From: Zygnema cylindricum
Taxonomy: Eukaryota > Streptophyta > Zygnematophyceae > Zygnematales > Zygnemataceae
Assembly: GCA_037447655.1 (NCBI GenBank)
Contig: JBBHKE010003558.1
Span: forward strand, 30,045-94,044
Direction of reading: 5' to 3'
Length of the DNA: 64,000 nt
Both the position numbers and the translations under genes were made by a program. The notes under the pieces are model-generated. The model saw nothing but the letters and a program-made list of their open reading frames with translations. It made no database searches and had not been told where the DNA came from. Positions 11,464-21,000 of the stretch are shown one piece after another. Each line of letters opens with the position of its first letter. Within the stretch, counting starts at the first letter, position 1.

Positions 11464-12360
11464 TGTAGCCGGTAGCTTTGTCAACTTAGTTTAGGACTAG
11501 TGCTAAGGTATGTTGGGTTTGATACGTATTTAAACATGTACACGTAGGTTTTTCCATTTAACAAGATTACGGTTTATAAGGCATAGAAACAATTGTACTA
11601 TTAGTACTAGACGAAATAAATAGTACGGACATTTGTTTCGACAGTCCGTATTAAATACCGATATAAATCAGACGGCCGTGGTAAGCGTCGGCTTTGCGGA
11701 AAAGACAATTTGGCGGTTTGCGGACTCCGTCTCTCTAGATGACATGTGGCAATATCATACAGGTTAACGGAATCTCTGGAACGGAAGACAACAAAACTGG
11801 ATGTGACAAATGTCGCATTATGGCGACGTCGTACACTGTCCGTACAGAAAGTACTCTGGCATTTGTACCTTATTGTACGGTACAGTCTCGTGATTGGTCA
11901 GTACCTTAGTACTAGGGGGTTTAGAAAGGGGTTTAGGTCTTATAATATTTTGGGTAGGCAGCCGCCTTTCCCACAGAGCATCTTGTATAAAAGACCAACT
12001 TTGGCCCGCCATAACTATTAACTCGGTTGACCATTTTCAGTGATTATTTTCGCTCCGGACTCCACGGAGTCCATGCTACATAGGGATGTAGTCGGTCTGA
12101 GTTGTTTGCCTGCCTGGGTCGTTACATTTTTAAGGGAAAGTCAAATTGGGTGAATGTATCCAAATCACATATTCTAGCTTTGCATTTTGTGGTGGAACTG
12201 AGCAAACATAAAGTCTTGTTTCACAGGGTGAAGCTTTAATGGGGTTTTGATTGTCAAGGGGTTAATCATTTGGGTTTATATAAACTTGGAGTCGGCACTA
12301 TCTAGATTACCTTTTTTTGATCTGCAAATTTTGTGTGGCAATGGAGCCCATATAATTTCA
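11464..12360 (+). repeat. Element B 5' LTR, part 2
   Basis: It resumes after element C with TGTAGCCGGTAGC and ends ATAATTTCA at the primer-binding site. It is homologous to 14483-14566 plus 25340-26143. Confidence 0.85.
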
Positions 12361-13345
12361 GGTTAAGGGCCCACCATCTAGGGTGCCTATATTCGATCGA
12401 ACAGACTTCACTTTTTGGGAATTTACAATGGAGGGATGGCTTTTCGAGAAGCACTTATAGGGAATTGTTTTGGGACAAGTGAGATGTCCGCCACCTGGCT
12501 TTGGAGGAGCTTACTATGGGTAATCATCTGAGGCTGCCCAGAATATCAACCGGCGTTCAGATGCAACGGAAGGTGAAGGGAAAAACCTTGCCGTGGATGG
12601 GGAGATATGGGAGAAGGAAAAATAGACACCTATGGTGAGGGGAGCTAGGCTCTCAGTTATGGTACCACTTATAGGGATTAAAATTGAAGAAAATGACAGA
12701 AAAAATATGGATATACAAAAACACTATAGCAAAGCATCTCCTACTTAGAAACGTGTCTAAGTCTATAGCTATCACTCTTATAAACTTAAAGAAGTTTTTA
12801 GAGATATGGGAAGCACTAATTTAGATTTATAAGAGTGAGACTATACAGAAGCAACAGTTAGTAAAACATGAAATAGAGGCCTACGTTTATAAAAGCGGTA
12901 GCATGATAGAGTTTTGCAATGATATTGCTGCTTTATATGTTGAGCTTGCTAGTGCCGAATATATAGAATATGAGAAAAGAAAGATTAATACACTAATCAT
13001 GAAACTCCCACATGAGTACGAACACATCATTTACCGTATGCAAGGAATGGATGGCTCCTCGTTGACTTTGAGCATTACCATGGGGCTAATTCTTGTGAGG
13101 GAAAGCACTTTGGAGCTTCGTCGGGGAAGTTACAGGGTGACTGCATTTATAGCTGGTGGTGATTAGTGGAAGCGTGATGTGAGGAATGGCGGTGACGAGC
13201 GGAAGCGTGATGAGAGGAAGAACGACAAAGGTAAACCTTAACAAAACTTCTGTGGAAAAAGAGGGAGAGGAAAAAAAAGGGGAGCTTTGAAAAAAGGTGT
13301 TTGCTTCGCTTGAAGGAAATCGGGTCACTATATGGAGGAGTGTCT
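12341..13345 (+). pseudogene. Element B gag
   Basis: The ATG at 12341 reads MEPI then TAA; the 3' LTR copy has GAA there, so the intact start was MEPIEFQ. GPPSRVPIF follows the primer-binding site. The gag domain is open at 12903-13166 (MIEFCNDIAALYVELASA, NTLIMKLPHEYEHIIYRMQG) and a decayed CCHC knuckle ends near 13345 (GNRVTIW in one frame, HYMEECLCLEE in another). Many stops are present. It is the same domain family as gag of A, C, D and E but clearly a more distant branch. Confidence 0.75.
12361..12375 (+). other. Element B primer-binding site (half-tRNA-iMet type)
   Basis: GGTTAAGGGCCCACC immediately follows the LTR, with one mismatch to the complement of the initiator tRNA-Met anticodon stem-loop. 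It sits within the reading frame that starts at the LTR ATG (12341). Confidence 0.75.
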
Positions 13346-14234
13346 TTGTTTGGAAGAACTTAGAAGTTTGTATGTGAATGAGGAGGAAGAAGGGGAAGAG
13401 GAGAAAGAGGATGAAGAAATTTTAGAGCTTCTTCACATCGGTAGAATGGAGAAGAGAGAAAAGCACACAGAAATTCAACGAAAGCAACAATGTGCTTTTG
13501 GAGGTATAAGGGAAGTAAAGAGAGAGGAGGTGCTTGAGGATGTCAAGGAGTGTAGAGTTTATGACTTAGAGATGAGAAAGTCAGATCTAGGGTCTATGAG
13601 TGAAAAAGAGAAAAATCAAAATATTGAGGATATTTTTATAGATATTTTGGAAACACAAAACAAGTCGGACGGGGAGACTACAACGGATACCGAGGAAAAG
13701 GGAGAAGTAAATCTAGAGGGGGTTTTAAAGGATAGGGGAGAAGAGAAATATTTAATGAAAGGTTTAGTGGAGGAGAAATATTTTTTTGGGAATAAAAATA
13801 GAAAGTGATAGTGAAAAGAAATCGATGGGAGAGAGTGAGGAAAGTTCAATTTTTGGGGGTAATGGGTTTGACATCACTAAAGGAAGTGATGGCATTTATG
13901 AAGGTGTGCCTGTAAAAGGGTTAGCATCTGGGTGTGTGTTGCAGATTGGAGATGGGGCTGGCTATTTGAATTGCAAGAGGGAAATTGGATTTACTGTGCA
14001 TGGAAAAGAGATGTGGATTGAATCTTGGCTCGGATTTATGTAAAGTGGGATGCTAAAGAAAATGTGTGATGCAATTATTATTTCGGATTATCTAATGCAC
14101 TGTTGTAAAAACGAGATTATTTTTCTTAAGTTTATTAAAGGAAAAGGAAAAAGAAAAAAAAGAAAAAAAAGGAGGGGTATTTGTTTATTTGTTTGTGGGA
14201 GTTGAAAGGAAAATGGACTAGAAAATAAAGGGAG
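13346..14234 (+). pseudogene. Element B internally deleted pol remnant
   Basis: After gag comes an acidic, Glu/Lys-rich stretch (13332-13808) containing KECRVYDLEMRKSDLGSM, which resembles the post-integrase YRVYDL segment. A fragment at 13840-14043 then resembles RNase H (FDITKGSDGIYEGVPVKG ... SGCVLQIGDGAGY). Protease, the integrase core and reverse transcriptase are missing. The A-rich tract and GACTAGAAAATAAAGGGAG before 14235 are the polypurine tract. It is a deletion derivative. Confidence 0.6.
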
Positions 14235-14566
14235 TGTTGATATTTGAGTATTTTCTATGTCTGTATTAGGATAAAAAAGAGCAAAGGCAATCTGCCTCTA
14301 ACTCCCGTCTCCAAGCCCCCACACTTGTCGTAGTCACTAAAGGCTAGACAAGGAGCTAGAGCCATGGCTGCCTAAGCTCACTAGAGAAGACAGGGGGTGA
14401 ATTAGGTAGATTTACCAAAAGGTATTTGACGGACCCAGGAATTGATCCTGGTACCTGCCGTCCGTCAAGTCACCCGTAGCCGGTAGCTTTGTCCATTTAG
14501 TCTAGGACTAGTGCTGAGGTATGTTGGGTTTGATACATATTTAAATATTTACACGTAGATTTTTCC
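14235..14566 (+). repeat. Element B 3' LTR, part 1
   Basis: It begins TGTTGATATTTGAG after the polypurine tract and breaks at TTCC (14563-14566), where Gypsy element G1 is inserted. It continues at 25340. Confidence 0.85.
14426..14510 (-). other. tRNA-like hairpin module in LTR of element B (antisense to element)
   Basis: On the minus strand a 9-bp outer stem TTGACGGAC/GTCCGTCAA encloses an 8-base bulge and a perfect inner stem CCAGGA/TCCTGG. CTAAATGGACAAAGC lies upstream in D-arm position. The layout recalls the acceptor and T arms of a tRNA. The same module is in LTRs of A, C, D and E. Confidence 0.5.
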
Positions 14567-14757
14567 TGTCGTGCATGAGGGGAAAAGCAAGAGCGAACAT
14601 GCATCCCAACCAGCAAAGTCATGCTCCAGACATATATATAAACGAAAATGAATGAGAAGGGAAAAATGTATATACAACATGCAAAAGAATAAAGGTGAAG
14701 ATGACCAAAAGGAATAAAAGGGAAGAATACTCCCCTAGCGTGAAGTGACCCCTATAA
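14567..14757 (-). repeat. G1 terminal repeat segment B2
   Basis: About 191 bp starting TGTCGTGCATGAGGGG, repeated almost exactly as B1 at 15697-15889. It lies at the outer 3' end of the element, adjacent to the target duplication. Confidence 0.85.
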
Positions 14758-15694
14758 TTCAGCTGTCCGTGGGAGGGGCAGCCGGATCCGGATGCTTCTC
14801 CACACGAACTCCAATCCACCACTTCCCAAATATGACACAAGTTGGAGGGAAACCTTCCGGACTTGGCTTTGACCGCGTGCGATTAAAAGCGTGGGCAGAA
14901 TTACAAGGGAGAATGTATGTAAACTATCTAGCCTCTACAGCTAGCTAGCAAAAGAAAAGAAAAACTTGAGCAATTGGTGAGAGAGAGACAGTAAGAGAAA
15001 AGCTCCGCTGCCAAGAGAAAATACTTGTCCAAAAGCTAGAAATTCTAAGTCTAAAAATAGACTTAGTATTAGCTACGCTACGCCTACACAAACCATAACC
15101 TAAGTCTAGGCTAGTTTACATGAACGAACTACTTAAGATGTTTGGCCAATAGGCGACCAACATCGTCTGCCTTACGCCTAACAAAATCCACCGTCCGAGG
15201 GTAAAAACCCTCCCTAACTACATGTACGCGCGAACCTACATGGGTTCGCGACTTAAATATATAATGGTACATTGAAGCGTCGCTGGTACTCCCGGATATC
15301 GCGCTGCATCGCCAAACGATACTTCACGTATGTACTCCAAAATTGTGTACCTGCGTACGAAAACGAAACAATAGTACGCACGCAATTAGTACATATACAA
15401 ATAGACGTGTACGCGAATCGCGTACACGTCAAAGATAAGTGAACCAATGTGCCTTTGCACGTGCGAACATAAATCACGCACGCGCGCAAAAATAATTGTG
15501 CGTGCATGTATGATTTCGTTCGAGCGTGTCGAATATCGCGTGCGCGTGCACAACATCGTGCGTGCGTGCAAAATATCGTGCACGCATACAAAATATCGCT
15601 CGCGCGTGCACAATATCATACGTGCGTGCGCAATATATCGTGCCCGCATGCAAAATATCGTGTATGCCCGCGACCGACACCATGCGGCATGATA
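14758..15694 (-). repeat. G1 terminal repeat segment A2
   Basis: About 937 bp, homologous along its length to A1 (24400-25335). It lies directly between B2 and B1. The inner edge reads CGGCATGATA, a mutated form of CGGCATGACA at the outer end of A1. It includes a 20-bp-period tandem repeat. Confidence 0.85.
15531..15665. repeat. 20-bp-period tandem repeat in G1 A segment
   Basis: About seven units of the form AATATCGTGCGTGCGTGCAA, with alternating CG/TG/CA runs inside each. The same array is in A1 at about 25172-25303. Short frames that cross it are artefacts. Confidence 0.75.
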
Positions 15695-15696
15695 GT

Positions 15697-15889
15697 TGTA
15701 GTGCATGAGGGGATAAGCAAGAGCGAACATGCATCCCAACCAGCAAAGTCATGCTCCAGACATATATACAAACGAAAATGAATGAGAAGGGAAAAATGTT
15801 TATACAACATGCAAAAGAATAAAGGTGAAGATGACCAAAGGAATAAAAGGGAAGAATACTCCCCTAGCGTGAAGTGACCCCTATAATTC
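15697..15889 (-). repeat. G1 terminal repeat segment B1
   Basis: It begins TGTAGTGCATGAGGGG two bases (GT) after the end of A2 and ends ATAATTC at a pyrimidine tract (polypurine on the element strand). It is homologous to B2. Confidence 0.85.
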
Positions 15890-15898
15890 CCCCTCCCA
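15889..15898 (-). other. G1 polypurine tract
   Basis: CCCCCTCCC on the plus strand (GGGAGGGGG in element sense) sits between the end of pol and B1. This is the expected place for second-strand priming, but upstream of B1 rather than A2. Confidence 0.55.
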
Positions 15899-15903
15899 GC
15901 TCC

Positions 15904-16131
15904 TTAGCCTACGGTGGAGCTGGTCAAAACCGTTGAGAGCTCACGACAGCCATGGCAAAACCAATGGCCAGCTGGCACAGTTGTCAATGGAGGAACTAAA
16001 CACTCCATGTGGAACCCTTGGTTACAATGGTCGCACAAGAGCATGGAAGTCTCGCCGTCTGCTCGCATGCAAATTGTACATTCCGTCGCCTCCGTGATCG
16101 GCATTCTCATCGGATCCATATCATGTGACAA
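15904..16131 (-). pseudogene. G1 pol C-terminal PHD finger
   Basis: This segment follows the integrase in the same reading frame after one TGA at 16171-16173. It contains a complete C4-H-C3 array: CTIC, then CDHC, then FHMEC, then WFCHGC, with the spacing of a PHD finger, and a conserved Trp before the last Cys pair. PHD fingers bind histone H3 tails. At the C terminus of a Gypsy integrase it occupies the position where chromoviruses carry a chromodomain, so a role in directing integration to chromatin is a reasonable inference. The TGA separating it could derive from CGA. A DDE integrase tail without this domain would end near 16171. Confidence 0.8.
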
Positions 16132-16170
16132 ATCCAGTAAGTAACAAGGTGCACAGTTCTTCGAATGCTC

Positions 16171-17808
16171 TCAAATTATCCTTGTATCCGCACCCTGCAA
16201 ACCCAACATCCCATTAGCATCCATTTCCACCACACAAAGAATGAGTGGTGAAACATCCGTGTCCAAAGTGTCGAAAGATTGTCGTCGAAGGTACACGTAA
16301 TCTCCGACTTGGTAAGATTTCTGTTGAGGCTTGTAACTACCACTTCGCGTGGTGGCAAAGCGCAAAGTATCTCGATGTTGGGCAATCTGTAAATTATCAA
16401 AAGCCATGGGCATCTCACGAGCGAAAAGCAAAGCAAGGCGAGTTAGTTCTTCCAAGAATATGGTGTTAGACATTAGGGGCAAAGGTAAACTTGCTGCTTT
16501 ATGAATATTCCGACCGAGCAAGGGTGCTCGACCGAAGAGAATATAGTACGGGCTGAAATTAGCCAAGCTAGCGTGTACGGACATCCAGTATCCCATGGTG
16601 ATATAGCCCAAGGATTCGTCCCAGACGGAGATGTGTTTCTCCAAACAATGCTTACGGAGAGCCCGTTTGAAATTTTGGACAGCTCGTTCCGCCAAGCCAT
16701 CGGCTTGTGGGTGATCACGACTCGTCCGACGATGATCAATTAAAGCTTCATCCAACATCTCTTGAAATTCCCCGCGGAACTCCGTACCCTGGTCCGTGAG
16801 AACCTCCGCAAGAGCTCCAAAAGGCATGAGAACGTGCTCTTTAAAAGTCGCGGTAGTCAATTTAGCGGTCTTGTGGGGAAGAGCAACCACTTCTACCCAC
16901 TTGCTAAAATTTTCAATCATTATCATGATGTATTGTTTCCCTTTTCGAGATAAGGGAAACGGTCCGGCGAGATCCACGGACCAGCGATAAAACAATCCTC
17001 TGATGGGCAATGGCTGTAGTGACACTTGCCGATTAGAGAAAGAGGTGCGTAACCGGTCCCATGTGGCGCATTTGTGGAGAATGGCCGCCACATCCGCTTG
17101 CATTCCGGACCACCAATACCGTGCCTGTACAAGGCTCAAAGTACGCTTGGTCTCGTAATGGCCAAGCTCGGTATGTATCTGTTCAATCAAGGATAAGCGC
17201 TCGGTTGGCCGAGGGACATGTCGATGATTGCTGTCCGCTAGCAATCGAACTAAAGATCCGCCGAGCCACAGATAATTTTTGGCTCGTTTCTTTACTCTGT
17301 CTTCCTCCTCCGCGGTAGTACCGGGCAGAAAGGTTTGAAAGGAGAGGAAGACGATTAACGGGCCGTCGCGCCATGGATCCGTGGCCGGCGTAGGGTGAGG
17401 AATAGAAGAGAGACAGTAAGTGATATAGGAACCGGCCGACATGGCCTGTACCTCGTCCTCGTCGAAATCTTGCCGGACACTGTTATCGATGGTCCGAGGT
17501 AGTGGATTCCGAGAAATCTCGTCGGCGTTCAAGCTTAACAAACCGGGCCGATGGATGATCTCAACGTCGTACTCTTTCAAAATTAAAGCCCATCGGGCAA
17601 GCTTCCCTGAAAGCTTATTGTTGGTCATCAACCAATGAAGGGATTGATGGTCAGTTAGGAGCGTGAATGGCTTGTCGTGAAGATAATGTCGAATATGAAC
17701 GATACCCCATACCGCGGCGAGACATTCACCCTCGTAACTATTGTAATTAGATTCAGCACGGTTATTGCTCCGGCTAGCATATGCCACTACGTATTCCTCT
17801 CCATTCAA
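16171..17808 (-). pseudogene. G1 RNase H and integrase
   Basis: This 545-codon open stretch starts in RNase H (EEYVVAYASRSNNRAESNY, LLTDHQSLHWL, IIHRPGLLSLNADEISR) and continues into a Gypsy integrase. The zinc site has HTELGHYETKR and HKCATW, where the last Cys is replaced by Trp. The catalytic triad is visible as VDLAGPF, LTDQGTEFRG and HPQADGLAERAV. The C-terminal part YQVGDYVYLRRQS is the usual barrel-like region. Upstream it joins the reverse transcriptase in the same frame after the stop at 17857; downstream it joins the PHD finger. The stops mark it as inactive, although the domains are otherwise long and clean. Confidence 0.85.
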
Positions 17809-17856
17809 CTCTCTTTGCGTTAAAATAGCCGCAATGTGTGGCTTCCCGAAATCGGT

Positions 17857-19308
17857 TTATAGGCAAAAGGGAAGCTTGTGGTTAGGAGGTCGAAGAATGG
17901 GAGCGCTGGAGAGGGCGGTTTTCAATTTTTGAAACGCTTCTACTTGGGCGGGTCCCCAAACAAAAGGCACTTCTTTTTTGAGAAGGTCATTGAGGGGAGA
18001 AGCAATCGTACTAAAATTCAGAACAAACCGACGGTAATAATTGGCTAGTCCGAGAAAAGCCCTCAGACTAGTGAGATCCGTGGGGGGCGGCAGTTTGGTG
18101 ATCGCCTCTACCTTAGCTTCCAAGGGAGTGATGCCCTCGGCCGAAATAAAATGGCCAAGATAGGGCACTCCCTCCCCACCGAAAGTACACTTGGCTAGGT
18201 GACACTTCAGCCCGACTTTCTTTAACTCACGGGGAACCCACTCAATATGGCGGGCGTGCTCCTCAACCGTGGCGGAAGCGATTATCAAGTCATCGATGTA
18301 GCACCGGGCAAATTTACATCCACACAGCACCGAATCCATGACTTTTTGAAACACGACGGGTGCGTTCTTAAGACCGAAAGGCATGACTACCCATTCCCAC
18401 CAACCATCACTGCCCCAAAATGCAGTTTTATGCCGATCTTTTTCCTCGATTTCAATTTGGTTAAACCCTTGACGCAAGTCAAGAATGCTAAAGAACTTTG
18501 CACCACCTACATGGTCAAATATTTCCTCCGCTAGTGGCATAGGGTGGCGGTCTTGAACGGTCCGGGCATTGAGCTCTCGGTAGTCCCCACACAATCTTCG
18601 CTCAGTAAAATTTCCGTCGAAATCTTTCTTCCTACGCATGACTGTGGGGGCGGCAAAGGTGGAATCCGACCGATAGATTAGACCGGCTTCTTCCAATTCT
18701 GCGCATCTTTTGTCCACCATCTCCCATTCCATTTCAGAGAGACGGTGTTTCGGCTTAAAGATAGGTCGATCGTCTTCAAGGTCGATTGATATTTTGTAAG
18801 TAGAATGACGTCCAAGGTCATTCATGGAGAAAGCAAACGCATCTATATGACAGGTGACTGTGTCACTTAATAGTGCCTGTTCCGCCTTTGTGAGATTGGA
18901 ACTGAACTTCCACTTGGGCGTCTCGGGACTCTTGATAGCGAAAGCTTCCATGGCCTCAGCAAATGCAATTTGCTCATCGGCGATGAGTGAGTGGCCTAAC
19001 TCGTATTTTAGCGGAGTTTGCTGCAAGCAGTTCACCCAATGGTGCCAGCTACGAGTCGTAAATGCAGCTGTCCAGTGCAGTGCTGGACCAAGAAACGATG
19101 AAATTGTGGATTGAACGGCTGTATAGGCCAAGATTTCCCAAGACATATGACTGGGGTTGAGGAAATTATAGATGGAGATGTCCTTAACCGTTGGTGTGAG
19201 AGAAGGGAAGAGAAAAAACTGAAATGGATTTCCCTTGAGACTAGGAGAGGTGCGAGAGGAAACAAGACGTGAAGGAGCCGTCTTATTCCCCCCCCCAGCT
19301 GGTTGCAC
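17857..19308 (-). pseudogene. G1 reverse transcriptase
   Basis: The RT fingers begin near FKPKHRLSEMEWEM, followed by LCGDYRELNARTVQDRHPMPL, FSILDLRQGFNQIEI, KTAFWGSDGWWEWVVMPFGL and the active-site CYIDDLIIAS. The connection domain follows with LGHFISAEGITP, LTSLRAFLGLANYYRRFV and FVWGPAQVEAFQKLKTAL. It ends at a TAA in LPFCL-TDF where related elements read LSTDF. The methyltransferase domain precedes it in the same frame. The sequence is typical Ty3/Gypsy RT. Confidence 0.9.
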
Positions 19309-19329
19309 GGGGTGATTCTGTGCATAACG

Positions 19330-20330
19330 ACCAGCAACAAGGCCGAGACCTAAGACAAATGATAAAGATTAAGGATCCATGACCCTACCCAACAAAGTGC
19401 AACGCTGTCTATTCGTAAGGCCGAGGGCAGCGGTAGTGCCTGGAATAAAATGCATGAGATGCTCCGTTTCTGTGGCCATAGGCTCCTCTAACTCTCCAGT
19501 GACATTATTCCGGAGCATACCTGGACCGTAATGAGAGAATGCATGAGAATTAGGGTAAGACACTTAAGTAGGAAGGGACTTGAGGGGCTGGCTAAGTACA
19601 TTAATGTTGTAATTCGGAGGGTAGTCAGATTGGACACATGATTGGACTTGGTGGAAGGGAAGCAAAGCAGTCGCAATGTCTATAGTTGGAGGTCGTACCA
19701 ACAAATTAGCTTCACGAAGACGACCAACATCGATTAGGTTCGTCCATTTGGAGCGAACCCGATGTGCCAAGGACCGATGCCGAGCGGCATCAATAATTAG
19801 CGGGGGTCCGATAAGGTGTTCTATGCGCTTATAGTCAGCCAGAACTGTTGGCCGAGGATCATTATAAGCGGCGACGTTCTCTAAAATGTATCCGACAGGC
19901 TTGGCCATTGTTTGAAGAAAATGAAGGACCCTCAAAAGCTCAAAAAACAATTTGGTACGGGGATCCGCCAAACCAAGACCTTTGCCGGCCCGAACATGCC
20001 TTGACACTCCCACCCTGCGAAAACAAGGTCTATCAGTTCGACATCCCGGAGATGATGATTATTAATTATGCGGATGTCTAATGGAAGAGAAGTGTGCATG
20101 TGTATAAAGGCTGACTTTGGAAACAAGTGTGGATATTGTGAATGCAGGAGATTATAGTGGTGCAATTGTGCTTTCCTAGCTAATGCATCAATTTCTACCG
20201 CATAGTAGTGACGGATGAGAAGACCATTCCGTAAACATGACTATAGTGAAGTTCCAATCCCAGCGAATAGGTCAAGAATAACGACCCTGTCCAAATGAGG
20301 ACTCAACTGTACAAGCTTCCAACTGATTGG
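19330..20330 (-). pseudogene. G1 DNA (cytosine-5) methyltransferase domain
   Basis: Minus-strand motifs appear in the order of C5 methyltransferases. Motif I (AdoMet binding) is VVILDLFAGIGTSL at about 20245-20290. YYAVEIDALARKAQL gives the acidic ribose-binding residue. Motif IV around the catalytic Cys is AGWECQG at about 20000-20015, followed by RAGKGLGLADPR. Motif VI is GYILENV near 19870. AHRVRSKWTNL matches motif VIII, and TLLGRVMD near 19380 resembles motif X. Breaks are a TAG after motif I, a frame shift just after CQG, and stops at 19564 and 19369. It lies between protease and RT. It would methylate cytosine in DNA. The Glu in place of Pro before Cys is unusual and absent from G2. 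Confidence 0.85.
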
Positions 20331-20379
20331 AAGGAAACCCGAACGATCGGTTGCAACCGTCGGTATAGGAGGGATGGTC

Positions 20380-21000
20380 GTTAATGGAATAGATAATGTT
20401 GAATTATAAAAATTTTCAAAGATGTGAGAATTAATCTAGAAACCCGGTTCCGCAAAGAGCTCAGGTAAGGGAGAACTATCCGGTATAATTTCTTTGGCCG
20501 AAAGAGAGTGAAGAATTTCCTCCCCAACGGAGTTCCCCAAAAATGCAGGAAGAGCCGTGGCCGAGTGAGCCATAGTGGGCAAAGGTCGGCGGGCTGAAAT
20601 GAGAGGAAGGAAGATTTTGCGCTCCGGAAAGTGTGTCGGTCGGTAAGAAAATGTTTGGTCGTGCATGTCCACACCACCATTAATTCGGAATATAACATCT
20701 TGACCCACCAAACACTCATAGTCGTCACATTTAGTGACTAATGGTCTGACACCAATTTCAACGTACTTTTTTTTAGTTCTTGTCTCAAACCGAAAGATGA
20801 GCGGGTCCTTTGTGATTCCGAGGACCGGCTCCGTGGTCCCAGCCGAAGTAAGTGGTTGCCTGAAGCTTGTCTGCTGTCAGACCAAGCTTGAGCGCAAATC
20901 CGTATCCGAGGATCACGGTTTGGCCCCGGTGTCCATGAGAGAAAGAGTGGGGTGAACACCGTTCACTAAGAATGATCCCCGTGAGTTATCAAGGAAACTG
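20380..21000 (-). pseudogene. G1 aspartic protease region
   Basis: The motif FLVNGVHPTLSLMDTGAKP ends in a DTG active site at about 20920-20930. A shifted frame continues GFALKLGL and then, at 20711-20436, the C-terminal DVIFRINGGVDMHDQTF followed by FSYRPTHFPER. It would cleave the polyprotein. At least two frameshifts and several stops occur between DTG and the methyltransferase. Confidence 0.65.

Noticed and set aside
15253-15810. Overlapping frames on both strands rich in Cys, Arg and His
   Set aside because: They come from the 20-bp CG/TG repeat array inside the G1 A2 segment; the same artefact occurs at 24894-25529.
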